Below are positions 55,314 through 62,888 of a stretch of 64,000 bases of DNA, piece by piece. Under the pieces are notes generated by a model, which worked only from the letters and a program-made list of their open reading frames with translations, did not search any database and was not told where the DNA came from. Positions within the stretch are counted from its first letter, which is position 1. Each line of letters opens with the position of its first letter. The position numbers were made by a program, and so were the translations under genes. This DNA is from Pseudomonas laurylsulfatiphila (lineage in GTDB: Bacteria > Pseudomonadota > Gammaproteobacteria > Pseudomonadales > Pseudomonadaceae): positions 684,501-748,500 of the forward strand of contig NZ_NIRS01000004.1 of NCBI RefSeq assembly GCF_002934665.1, in the 5' to 3' direction.

Positions 55314-55670
55314 ATGTCCACTTTGAACCAAGCCCATTGCGAAGCCTGCCGCGCCGACGCCCCACAAGTCAGCGACGAAGAACTGCCGATCCTGATCAAG
55401 CAGATCCCGGACTGGAACATCGAAGTACGCGACAGCATCATGCAGCTGGAAAAGGTCTTCCTGTTCAAGAACTTCAAACATGCACTGGCCTTCACCAACG
55501 CCGTCGGTGAAATCTCCGAGGCTGAAGGGCATCACCCGGGCCTGCTGACCGAGTGGGGCAAAGTGACCGTGACCTGGTGGAGCCACTCGATCAAGGGCCT
55601 GCACCGCAACGACTTCATCATGGCTGCGCGCACTGACGAAGTGGCCAAGGACGCCGAGGGGCGCAAGTAA
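55314..55670 (+). CDS. phhB: pterin-4a-carbinolamine dehydratase PhhB
   Basis: 118 residues with the active-site pattern [19 protein letters not shown] and THSIKG-like [13 protein letters not shown]. It regenerates the pterin cofactor for PhhA. The ATG at 55314 ([11 protein letters not shown]) was chosen with AGGA upstream; 17 upstream codons are not conserved. Confidence 0.95.
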   Translation: MSTLNQAHCEACRADAPQVSDEELPILIKQIPDWNIEVRDSIMQLEKVFLFKNFKHALAFTNAVGEISEAEGHHPGLLTEWGKVTVTWWSHSIKGLHRNDFIMAARTDEVAKDAEGRK

Positions 55671-56863
55671 TGCACTTCGACGCCATCGGCCGAGTGCCCG
55701 GCGACCCGATTCTGGGCCTGATGGAGGCCTACGCGCAGGACCCGAACCCGCGCAAGTTCGATCTGGGCGTGGGTGTCTACAAGGACGCCCAGGGCCTGAC
55801 GCCGATTCTCGAGTCGGTGAAACTTGCCGAGCAGCGCCTGGTGGACGGCCAGTCCACCAAGACTTACATCGGTGGTCACGGCGAACCGGCGTTCGGCAAG
55901 GCGATCAATGAGCTGGTGCTGGGCGCCGATTCGAAGCTGATCAGCGCACAACGCGCCGGCGCCACCCAGACTCCGGGTGGTACCGGGGCCTTGCGCCTGA
56001 GCGCTGACTTCATCGCCCAGTGCCTGCCGGGACGCGGCGTCTGGTTGAGCAACCCGACCTGGCCGATCCACGAAAGCATTTTCGCGGCCGCCAAGGTCAA
56101 GGTCAGCCATTACCCCTACGTCGGCAGCGACAACCGTCTGGATGTCGACGGCATGCTGGCAGTGCTCAACGAAGCGCCCAAGGGTGACGTGGTATTGCTG
56201 CACGCCTGCTGCCACAACCCGACCGGTTTCGATCTGTCCCACGACGACTGGCAGAGGGTGCTGGAGGTAGTACGCAAGCGCGAATTGCTGCCGCTGATCG
56301 ACTTTGCCTACCAGGGCTTCGGCGATGGCCTGGAGCAGGATGCCTGGTCGACCCGGCTGTTCGCCGCCGAGTTGCCCGAACTGCTGATCACCAGCTCTTG
56401 CTCGAAGAATTTCGGCCTGTACCGCGACCGCACCGGCGCGCTGATTGTCTGCGCGAAAAGCGCCGACAAGCTCACCGATATCCGCAGCCAGCTGGCCAAC
56501 ATCGCCCGCAACCTGTGGTCGACGCCGCCGGATCACGGTGCCGCCGTGGTCGCGACCATCCTCGGCGACCCGGAGTTGAAAAACCTCTGGGCTGACGAAG
56601 TGGAAGGCATGCGCTTGCGTATCGCCCAACTGCGCAGCGGTCTGGTGGAAGCACTGGAGCCTCATGGTTTGCGCGAGCGCTTTGCGCACATCGGCGTGCA
56701 ACGCGGGATGTTTTCCTACACCGGTTTGACGCCGGATCAGGTCAAGCAACTGCGCGAGCATCACAGTGTGTACATGGTCAACTCCGGCCGCGCCAACGTC
56801 GCAGGCATCGATGCCACGCGCCTGGATCTGCTGGCCGAAGCAATCGCCAAAGTCTGCAAATAA
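55670..56863 (+). CDS. phhC: aromatic amino-acid aminotransferase PhhC
   Basis: 397 residues, class I PLP-dependent aminotransferase. The Schiff-base Lys is in SSCSKNFGLYRDR, and Tyr/Asp/Arg cofactor contacts are seen (DFAYQGFGDG, VNSGRANVAGI). Its ATG overlaps the phhB TAA (TAATG). It transaminates Tyr/Phe for catabolism. Confidence 0.95.
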   Translation: MHFDAIGRVPGDPILGLMEAYAQDPNPRKFDLGVGVYKDAQGLTPILESVKLAEQRLVDGQSTKTYIGGHGEPAFGKAINELVLGADSKLISAQRAGATQTPGGTGALRLSADFIAQCLPGRGVWLSNPTWPIHESIFAAAKVKVSHYPYVGSDNRLDVDGMLAVLNEAPKGDVVLLHACCHNPTGFDLSHDDWQRVLEVVRKRELLPLIDFAYQGFGDGLEQDAWSTRLFAAELPELLITSSCSKNFGLYRDRTGALIVCAKSADKLTDIRSQLANIARNLWSTPPDHGAAVVATILGDPELKNLWADEVEGMRLRIAQLRSGLVEALEPHGLRERFAHIGVQRGMFSYTGLTPDQVKQLREHHSVYMVNSGRANVAGIDATRLDLLAEAIAKVCK

Positions 56864-56873
56864 CACCACAAAA

Positions 56874-56967
56874 CCCTGTGGGAGCGAGCTTGCTCGCGAT
56901 GAGGCCACAACATTCAACATCTCTGTTGACTGTCAGGCCGCTATCGCGAGCAAGCTCGCTCCCACAT
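56874..56967. repeat. REP doublet after phhC
   Basis: CCCTGTGGGAGCGAGCTTGC faces its inverse complement GCAAGCTCGCTCCCAC, close to the phhC stop. Confidence 0.85.
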
Positions 56968-57127
56968 TTGTTTTGTGTCGCTCTTCCAGTCATGTCTAGA
57001 CAATCCCATCCGTCGAAACAAATGGATATAAAAGTCCGTTTGTCATTTTCAGTGCTGTATCCTGCCCAGGCTTTTTTAAAGCGCGGATCTACCAGATCTA
57101 TCAACAGACTTAGCGAGGAGCGCGACT

Positions 57128-57256
57128 ATGCACGAGATTCCTAATCTCCCCTTCCCAAGCCTGCACGTACCTGAGCAGACGACCACGCAACAAGCCGGCG
57201 CCCAGCCCGAGCCGAAAGAAGCCACTGACCGCCGCCAGGCTGACAGCGAAGACTGA
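57128..57256 (+). CDS. small hypothetical protein, 42 residues
   Basis: MHEIPNLPFPSLHVPEQ followed by a Gln/Pro/Glu-rich, acidic tail ending in DSED. GAGGAG lies eight bases before the ATG, an excellent ribosome binding site. There is no membrane segment or cysteine. Function unknown. It lies between the REP and the next small gene on the same strand. Confidence 0.6.
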   Translation: MHEIPNLPFPSLHVPEQTTTQQAGAQPEPKEATDRRQADSED

Positions 57257-57330
57257 AACACCCGCCGTACAGACCGTGTGGAAAGCGCTACCATGCGCTT
57301 TCCACACTGCCTGAAACGCGAGCACGCACC

Positions 57331-57528
57331 ATGACCGATGAACTCAGCGAAACCTTTGATGAAAAGCAGGCCAGCGTCCTGATTGGCACCGCCGAGAAAA
57401 TGATCGAGATCTGGAATCGCCTCTCCCCCGAAAAACAAGCCGCCTTGCTCGCTCGCTTCGGCACCCAGAAAAATGCGCTGGCCGCCCTGGTCACTACGCA
57501 ACTGGTTGCTCCCGTCAAAGCTGAATGA
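57331..57528 (+). CDS. small hypothetical protein, 65 residues
   Basis: MTDELSETFDEKQASVLIGT, helical and acidic with an Ala-rich C-terminus; no membrane segment. The start context is CACGCACC, a weak ribosome binding site. Codon use looks native. No family recognised. Confidence 0.6.
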   Translation: MTDELSETFDEKQASVLIGTAEKMIEIWNRLSPEKQAALLARFGTQKNALAALVTTQLVAPVKAE

Positions 57529-57628
57529 CGCCGCCCGGCCAATAGTTTTACTTTTTCACAACCAACGACCGTCCACACCGCTATCATAAGCAGCCTATCT
57601 ATCCTGCTTTACCGTGGACCCTTTACCC

Positions 57629-58828
57629 ATGCCTGAAAACCAGCGCCCCCTGGCGGTCACGCTGCAAGTCGTTTCCATCGTCCTTTTCACCTTCATCGGC
57701 TACCTGAACATCGGCATCCCCCTGGCCGTATTGCCCGGTTACGTCCACAGCGACCTGGGCTTCGGCGCGGTGGTCGCGGGCCTGGTGATCAGCGTGCAAT
57801 ACCTGGCCACCCTGCTCAGCCGCCCCTATGCCGGGAAGATCATCGACAACAAGGGCAGCAAACTGGCGGTGATGTATGGCCTGGCCGGTTGCGGCCTGAG
57901 CGGCGTGTTCATGTTGATCTCGGCCTGGACCCAGAGCCTGCCGACCTTGAGCCTGATCAGCCTGTTGATCGGCCGTCTGGTTCTCGGCAGCGCGGAAAGC
58001 CTGGTGGGCTCGGGCTCGATTGGCTGGGGCATCGGCCGGGTCGGCGCGGCGAACACGGCCAAGGTCATCTCCTGGAACGGGATCGCCAGCTACGGCGCAC
58101 TGGCCGTCGGCGCACCCTTGGGCGTTTTGATCGTCCATCAACTGGGTTTGTGGAGCATGGGCGTGAGCATTGTGCTGCTGGCCGTGCTCGGCCTGCTGCT
58201 GGCCTGGCCGAAAACCGCCGCACCGATCGTTGCCGGTGAGCGCCTGCCGTTCATGCATGTGCTCGGGCGTGTCTTCCCCCACGGCTGTGGCCTGGCCCTG
58301 GGCTCCATCGGCTTTGGCACCATCGCCACCTTCATTACCCTGTATTACGCCACGCAACACTGGGATAACGCGGTGCTGTGCCTGAGCCTGTTCGGCGCCA
58401 GCTTCATCGGCGCGCGCCTGCTGTTCGGCAACCTGATCAACCGTCTCGGCGGCTTTCGGGTCGCCATTGCCTGCCTGTCGGTGGAAACCCTGGGCTTGCT
58501 GTTGCTGTGGCTGGCACCCGATGCGCATTGGGCATTGGCGGGTGCGGCGCTGAGTGGCTTCGGCTTTTCGCTGGTGTTTCCGGCGCTTGGCGTGGAAGCG
58601 GTCAACCTGGTGCCCGCCTCAAGTCGTGGCGCAGCCGTCGGCGCCTATTCGCTGTTCATCGATTTGTCGCTGGGGATCACCGGGCCGCTGGCCGGGGCCA
58701 TTGCGGCCGGGTTCGGTTTTGCTTCGATCTTCCTGTTCGCGGCCCTTGCCGCGTTGAGTGGATTGATACTCAGCCTTTACTTGTACCGGCAGGCACCGAA
58801 GCAACGCGAAGCGCGGGACGCCCGCTAG
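57629..58828 (+). CDS. MFS transporter, YhhS-like
   Basis: About 399 residues with twelve membrane helices. The pattern [37 protein letters not shown] and [17 protein letters not shown] resembles E. coli YhhS. Substrate unknown (drug or sugar efflux is typical). The ATG at 57629 ([10 protein letters not shown]) is taken; a GTG five codons upstream is possible. Its stop overlaps the convergent arfB stop. Confidence 0.85.
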   Translation: MPENQRPLAVTLQVVSIVLFTFIGYLNIGIPLAVLPGYVHSDLGFGAVVAGLVISVQYLATLLSRPYAGKIIDNKGSKLAVMYGLAGCGLSGVFMLISAWTQSLPTLSLISLLIGRLVLGSAESLVGSGSIGWGIGRVGAANTAKVISWNGIASYGALAVGAPLGVLIVHQLGLWSMGVSIVLLAVLGLLLAWPKTAAPIVAGERLPFMHVLGRVFPHGCGLALGSIGFGTIATFITLYYATQHWDNAVLCLSLFGASFIGARLLFGNLINRLGGFRVAIACLSVETLGLLLLWLAPDAHWALAGAALSGFGFSLVFPALGVEAVNLVPASSRGAAVGAYSLFIDLSLGITGPLAGAIAAGFGFASIFLFAALAALSGLILSLYLYRQAPKQREARDAR

Positions 58829-59238
58829 AAGTCGACCTTGCCGCGCCCGGCCTTGATGTTGCCGCGCTTGCTCTTGGATTCGAGGCGACGGGTTTTCGAG
58901 CCGAGGGTCGGTTTGGTCGGACGGCGCTTTTTCTCGACCTTGGTGGCACTCTGGATCAACTCGGTCAGCCGCAACAGCGCATCGGCGCGGTTCTGCTCCT
59001 GCGTCCGGTACTGCTGGGCCTTGATGATCAACACACCGTCGCTGGTGATACGGCTGTCGCGCAGCGCCAGCAGCCGCTCCTTGTAGAACTCGGGCAAGGA
59101 CGACGCCGGAATGTCGAAGCGCAGGTGCACCGCGCTCGACACCTTGTTGACGTTCTGCCCGCCCGCGCCCTGGGCGCGAATGGCCGTCAACTCGATCTCG
59201 GCATCCGGCAGATGCACGTTGTTGGAAATCACCAGCAT
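58825..59238 (-). CDS. arfB: alternative ribosome-rescue factor ArfB (peptidyl-tRNA hydrolase)
   Basis: 137 residues. The release-factor GGQ motif is in [19 protein letters not shown], and the C-terminal tail is rich in Lys/Arg ([17 protein letters not shown]), which enters the mRNA channel of stalled ribosomes. The ATG at 59238 ([12 protein letters not shown]) fits the family; the upstream extension reads into a REP. The P. aeruginosa homologue also sits near phhABC. Confidence 0.93.
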   Translation of the reverse strand: MLVISNNVHLPDAEIELTAIRAQGAGGQNVNKVSSAVHLRFDIPASSLPEFYKERLLALRDSRITSDGVLIIKAQQYRTQEQNRADALLRLTELIQSATKVEKKRRPTKPTLGSKTRRLESKSKRGNIKAGRGKVDF

Positions 59239-59300
59239 GGAAAAGCGTCCGTATTCGATAGTGTTCAGGATACCGCGAATAGATTGAAGGAATGCGGACC

Positions 59301-59393
59301 TTGTGGGAGCGTGGCTTGCCCGCGATTCAGGCGCCACGGTTTTTCAGATACACCGCGTTATCGTTCATCGCGGGCAAGCCACGCTCCCACAGT
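59301..59393. repeat. REP doublet
   Basis: TTGTGGGAGCGTGGCTTGCC faces GGCAAGCCACGCTCCCACAG, followed by TTTTTTTG on the plus strand. It lies between arfB and the permease gene, with ~35 bases in the loop. Confidence 0.85.
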
Positions 59394-59408
59394 TTTTTTG
59401 TATCGCAT

Positions 59409-59444
59409 ACAACAAACCCGGCGCATGGCCGGGTTTGTTGTTTT
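59409..59444 (-). terminator. terminator downstream of the permease gene
   Basis: AACAAACCCGGC-GCAT-GCCGGGTTTGTT is a strong stem. The T-rich tail is better on the plus strand (GTTTTC) than on the minus strand, but it lies directly after the minus-strand permease stop. Confidence 0.6.
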
Positions 59445-59453
59445 CGCGCGGAG

Positions 59454-60866
59454 TTACTTCACTGCCGCCTGCAACGCATGTTGAGCACTGCGCTTGTTCT
59501 TGATGCCGTAGCAGACCCACATGAACACGAGCCATACCGGAATCGCGTACACCGATGTCTGGATCCCCGGAATCAACAGCATCACGCCGAGAATGAACAA
59601 GACGAACGCCAGGCAGATGTAGTTGCCGTACGGGTACCACAGGGCCTTGAACAGCGGCGTCTGTTTGGTCTTGTTCATGTGCTGGCGGAACTTGAAGTGC
59701 GAGTAGCTGATCATCGCCCAGTTGATCACCAGGGTGGCAACGACCAGCGACATCAGCAATTCCAGCGCGTTTTGCGGGATCAGGTAGTTCAGCAACACCG
59801 CAATCAGGGTCACGGCCGCCGAGGCCAGGATCGAACGCACCGGCACGCCGCGCTTGTCGATCTTTGCCAGGCCTTTCGGCGCATCGCCCTGCTCGGCCAT
59901 GCCCAGCAGCATGCGGCTGTTGCAGTAGGTGCCGCTGTTGTACACCGACAACGCCGCAGTCAGGACCACGAAGTTGAGGATGTGCGCCGCGGTGTTGCTG
60001 CCCAGCATCGAGAACACTTGCACGAACGGACTGCCGCTGTAGGAATCACCGGAGGCGTTCAGGGTGGTCAGCAAGCTGTCCCACGGGGTCAACGACAGCA
60101 GGATTACCAATGCACCGATGTAGAAAATCAGGATCCGGTAGATCACCTGGTTGATCGCTTTCGGGATCACGGTTTTCGGCTTGTCGGCTTCCGCAGCGGT
60201 GAAACCGAGCATTTCCAGACCACCGAAGGAAAACATGATGAAAGCCATGGCCATCACCAGGCCGCTGACACCGTTCGGGAAGAAACCACCGTGGGACCAA
60301 AGGTTGCTCACCGCCGCTTGCGGGCCGCCATTGCCGCTGACCAGCAGGTAGCTGCCCAAGGCAATCATGCCGACGATCGCCACGACCTTGATGATCGCGA
60401 ACCAGAACTCGGCCTCGCCAAACACTTTGACGTTGGCCAGGTTGATGGCGTTGATCAGCACGAAGAAGCCCGCTGCGGAGACCCAGGTCGGGATGTCCGG
60501 CGCCCAGTAGTGGATGTACTTGCCGACCGCGGTCAGCTCCGACATGCCCACCAGGATATAGAGAATCCAGCAGTTCCAGCCCGACAGGAAACCGGCAAAG
60601 CCGCCCCAGTACTTGTGGGCGAAGTGGCTGAAGGAGCCGGCTACCGGATCTTCGACGATCATTTCGCCCAGCTGGCGCATGATCATGAAAGCAATGAAGC
60701 CGCAGATGGCGTAGCCGAGGATCATCGACGGGCCGGCGGACTTGAGTACCCCGGCCGAGCCGAGGAACAGACCGGTACCGATCGCGCCACCTAAGGCAAT
60801 CAATTGAATGTGGCGATTTTTCAGGCCGCGTTTCAGCTCGCCTGATTGCGGGTTTTGTCCACTCAT
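59454..60866 (-). CDS. aroP2: amino-acid permease, probably aromatic (AroP2-like)
   Basis: 470 residues, APC superfamily, twelve membrane helices. The start MSGQNPQSGELKRGLKNRHI is followed by QLIALGGAIGTGLFLGSAGV, the AAT-family signature. Genome order phhRABC, arfB, permease matches the P. aeruginosa region with aroP2, which supports an aromatic substrate; sequence alone does not prove it. The ATG at 60866 is used. Confidence 0.85.
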   Translation of the reverse strand: MSGQNPQSGELKRGLKNRHIQLIALGGAIGTGLFLGSAGVLKSAGPSMILGYAICGFIAFMIMRQLGEMIVEDPVAGSFSHFAHKYWGGFAGFLSGWNCWILYILVGMSELTAVGKYIHYWAPDIPTWVSAAGFFVLINAINLANVKVFGEAEFWFAIIKVVAIVGMIALGSYLLVSGNGGPQAAVSNLWSHGGFFPNGVSGLVMAMAFIMFSFGGLEMLGFTAAEADKPKTVIPKAINQVIYRILIFYIGALVILLSLTPWDSLLTTLNASGDSYSGSPFVQVFSMLGSNTAAHILNFVVLTAALSVYNSGTYCNSRMLLGMAEQGDAPKGLAKIDKRGVPVRSILASAAVTLIAVLLNYLIPQNALELLMSLVVATLVINWAMISYSHFKFRQHMNKTKQTPLFKALWYPYGNYICLAFVLFILGVMLLIPGIQTSVYAIPVWLVFMWVCYGIKNKRSAQHALQAAVK

Positions 60867-60926
60867 GAAAAGGGTCTCACGCAAGGTTTGATGATGTTCA
60901 GTAGACGTTGCTGCTCAAGAAAGGCG

Positions 60927-60989
60927 TTAAGCGGCACCGATCAAACCCCAGCGCAGGCACCAGGAGTTCAGCGTATTTACAACGGTCAT
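60927..60989 (-). CDS. possible 20-residue leader peptide with two Trp codons
   Basis: The minus strand reads an ATG at 60989 preceded by AGGTGA, then 20 codons including SWCLRWG, and ends TAA. Trp codons lie four positions apart. It is about 60 bases upstream of the permease ATG and downstream of a sigma-70-like promoter. No clear terminator/antiterminator pair was found behind it, so a leader role is only a guess. Confidence 0.4.
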   Translation of the reverse strand: MTVVNTLNSWCLRWGLIGAA

Positions 60990-61117
60990 GCGTCACCTGT
61001 TTGTTTTTATCTGTGACGAAATCGAACCCGACACGCTCGTGACGCGGCGGAGTGAACAAGGCGGATAGCCTTGAGGGTTGCGCAGATGCGCAGGAGGTCA
61101 CAGGTAAAACGCGGCGC

Positions 61118-61146
61118 ATTGTACACCTGTAACCCCCTGCTGCCAG
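61118..61146 (-). promoter_or_regulatory. sigma-70-like promoter for the permease transcript
   Basis: Minus-strand CTGGCA and TACAAT are spaced by 17 bases. Transcription would run into the short Trp-containing ORF and the permease gene. Confidence 0.45.
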
Positions 61147-61165
61147 ACCCGCTGGACAAGCGTGT

Positions 61166-61303
61166 CTATGGCCGGGATTGCCTGTGTCCGCCCCGGGAGG
61201 CCCGGGCGGCTGCAAAAAATGGGTCAGATCCTTGCGGATCATCGACGGGAAAGGCAGGAAAACCGCCTCTCGCAGAGAGATGGAGATGGAATACGGCGTT
61301 CAT
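61166..61303 (-). CDS. possible small protein, 45 residues, with strong ribosome binding site
   Basis: AAAGGAGG lies four bases before an ATG at 61303. The frame reads MNAVFHLHLSARGGFPAFPV and continues Gly/Pro/Arg-rich to a TAG at 61166. The ribosome binding site is among the best in the window. There is no membrane segment and no recognised family. It lies upstream of the permease promoter and on the same strand. Confidence 0.5.
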   Translation of the reverse strand: MNAVFHLHLSARGGFPAFPVDDPQGSDPFFAAARASRGGHRQSRP

Positions 61304-61417
61304 TGCGCCTCCTTTTTGTTATGCACCTGCACGACAGGCATGGCGCGCATCTGACCCTGCATGGCGTGTTGAAACAAGCGGGCCAGAGCGCAGGAAGAGC
61401 GTTGGAAGGTAATGACG

Positions 61418-61435
61418 CGTAAGAGTTTTCTTACG
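61418..61435. promoter_or_regulatory. 18-bp palindrome, GTAAG-N6-CTTAC
   Basis: CGTAAGAGTTTTCTTACG is a perfect inverted repeat with a six-base spacer. It differs from the GacA upstream box (TGTAAG-N6-CTTACA) only at the outermost bases. It lies in the 310-base region between the 45-residue ORF and the IS110 element, which holds no other gene; only the 61546 REP is nearby. Confidence 0.4.
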
Positions 61436-61545
61436 GCATTCGACGAGGGGCGATTTCACGGGATTAATCTGTGGATTTCGTCATGTTTTCTTTACAGGGC
61501 GTAATTCTGGCTTTCCACTTCGGACGTCCCGGTGCGGCAACTGGC

Positions 61546-61573
61546 GCTTTCGCGGGCGAGCCCGCTCCCACAG
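61546..61573. repeat. single REP
   Basis: CTTTCGCGGGCGAGCCCGCT followed by CCCACAG. It contains GCCCG-CT-CCCACAG, the same sequence as the reconstructed target of the adjacent IS110 element. Confidence 0.75.
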
Positions 61574-61638
61574 TGGATCGCATTTCTCCAGAACAACCCG
61601 GCTTCCTGTGGGAGCAACTGTCTTCCCCCAGCCACTCG

Positions 61639-62556
61639 TCACCGCCACTCGGTGCCGTCCCGCAACATGGCATTCAGCCTGATCAGTAGGATCCGCATGC
61701 AGGCGATGAGCGCGACTTTCGCGCTCTTGCCTCGCTCCCGAAGAGCGTCATAACGTGCCTTGAAGTCTGGCTGATGACGGATCACGACCCAGCAAGACAT
61801 GTAAAGCGCACGTCTGACGCGGGCTCTGCCTCCGTAGATTTGACGTTTTCCGCTGTGATTGCCACTGTCGTCGTTGTACGGCGCAATTCCCGCCAAGGCC
61901 GCCACTTCACGACGATCAAGCGCTCCCAATTCGGGCAGATAAACCAGCAAGCTGGCTGTGGCCACCGTACCGATGCCTTTAACGGAAATGAGTCGCTCGG
62001 CTTTTTCGGCATCCAGCTCATGCATGCTCTGATGGATGGTTTTATCGAGCTGCTTGATCTGCACTTGCAGGTAGTGAACAAGACCTTTGATCGCCACGGT
62101 AACAGCGGGTAGTTGAACTTGCTGAAGCCGGCGCTTGTTGTCGTCTCGTTGCTGAACAAACTGCTCGCGCAACTGGATCAGCTCGCGCAGCGCTTCACGT
62201 TCCGGCGAAATGATCTTGTCGCGGGATGCATGCAGCACTTCAGCGAAGTCCGCCAGCACGGCCGCGTCGATGGGGTCGGTCTTGGCATTCTTGCCCATGG
62301 CCACGGCGAAGGCTCTGGCCCGGCGGGGATTGATTCTAAGCACTTTGAAGTTGGCGCCTTGCAGCGCCGCCATGACCTTGCATTCGTACCCACCGGTGGC
62401 CTCCAGCAGAACCCGGTCAACCTCGTACTGGCTCAGGCGCTCAATCAGCTCAACAAAGCCTTCTGACGTATTGGGAAGGTCAAAACCTTCACCTTGAGGT
62501 TGAACCCATACAACCAGGTTTGATTTGGAGATATCGATGCCGACCCAGGAAATCAT
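61639..62556 (-). CDS. IS110-family DEDD transposase/recombinase
   Basis: 305 residues. The N-terminal RuvC-like domain has Asp in WVGIDISKS, Glu in LLEATGGYE and Asp pair in KTDPIDAAVLADF. A coiled-coil linker follows, then the Tnp20 domain with HhH-like VKGIGTVATASLL and the catalytic Ser region DSGNHSGKRQIYGGR. The reading frame is intact. It is predicted to be guided by the non-coding RNA encoded just upstream. Confidence 0.93.
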   Translation of the reverse strand: MISWVGIDISKSNLVVWVQPQGEGFDLPNTSEGFVELIERLSQYEVDRVLLEATGGYECKVMAALQGANFKVLRINPRRARAFAVAMGKNAKTDPIDAAVLADFAEVLHASRDKIISPEREALRELIQLREQFVQQRDDNKRRLQQVQLPAVTVAIKGLVHYLQVQIKQLDKTIHQSMHELDAEKAERLISVKGIGTVATASLLVYLPELGALDRREVAALAGIAPYNDDSGNHSGKRQIYGGRARVRRALYMSCWVVIRHQPDFKARYDALRERGKSAKVALIACMRILLIRLNAMLRDGTEWR

Positions 62557-62580
62557 GGCAAAACCCTCTTACACTCAGGA

Positions 62581-62735
62581 GTGAGAGTGCTCTGGCTTTG
62601 CCCACGCTTGTGATTCGAGTGGCGCTCGTCCAACTGTTCGGGCTTATGGGCCAGAGTGGAAAGGTGGATGGCAGCTTGGCTCCCACACGTGCTTTTAGCA
62701 CCGCGGACTCACAGCTTGCCATCCACCTCTCTCAC
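62581..62735 (-). ncRNA. predicted bridge RNA of the IS110 element
   Basis: Two stem-loops are read on the minus strand. The first has arms AGGTGGATGGCA and TGCCATCCACCT; its loop carries GTCCGC, a GTGC-TAAAA-GCAC hairpin, then TGTGGGAGC. The second carries ACAGTTG, a CGAG-CGCCA-CTCG hairpin, then CACAAG. TGTGGGAGC is complementary to the right target half plus core; GTCCGC matches the left half GCCCGC with one wobble; ACAGTTG equals the element's right end; CACAAG is complementary to the left end with core. The ends of the RNA are approximate. Confidence 0.8.
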
Positions 62736-62822
62736 CCCAGAGTTTATCCCTAGATCTAGACACAAGCGGGCTTGCCCGCGAAGAGGCCCTAAAAAACGAC
62801 ACAAACTGAAAGCCAGCCCCAT

Positions 62823-62853
62823 AAAAAACGCCAACCCGAAGGTTGGCGTTTTT
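62823..62853 (-). terminator. rluB terminator (bidirectional)
   Basis: AAAAACGCCAACC-CGAA-GGTTGGCGTTTTT is a strong stem with A- and T-runs on either side, about 35 bases after the rluB stop. Confidence 0.9.
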
Positions 62854-62888
62854 AACTTGTCGCTTGCAGCTTGAAGCTTACCGCTGCC

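Larger units (their letters stand above)
61615..62764 (-). mobile_element. IS110-family insertion sequence (1,150 bp) inside a REP
   Basis: Read on the minus strand, the target REP is AAGCCCG-CT-CCCACAGG. At the upstream junction it reads AAGCCCG-CT-TGTGTC and at the downstream junction ACAGTTG-CT-CCCACAG, so a CT core flanks the element on both sides (plus-strand AG at 61613-61614 and 62765-62766). There are no terminal inverted repeats. The long non-coding end (208 bases) is upstream of the transposase and the short one (24 bases) downstream, as in the IS110 group rather than IS1111. Confidence 0.85.

Noticed and set aside
60898-61242. 114-residue minus-strand frame upstream of the permease
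   Set aside because: No ribosome binding site. It lies in a different frame from both the well-initiated 45-residue ORF and the 20-codon ORF.
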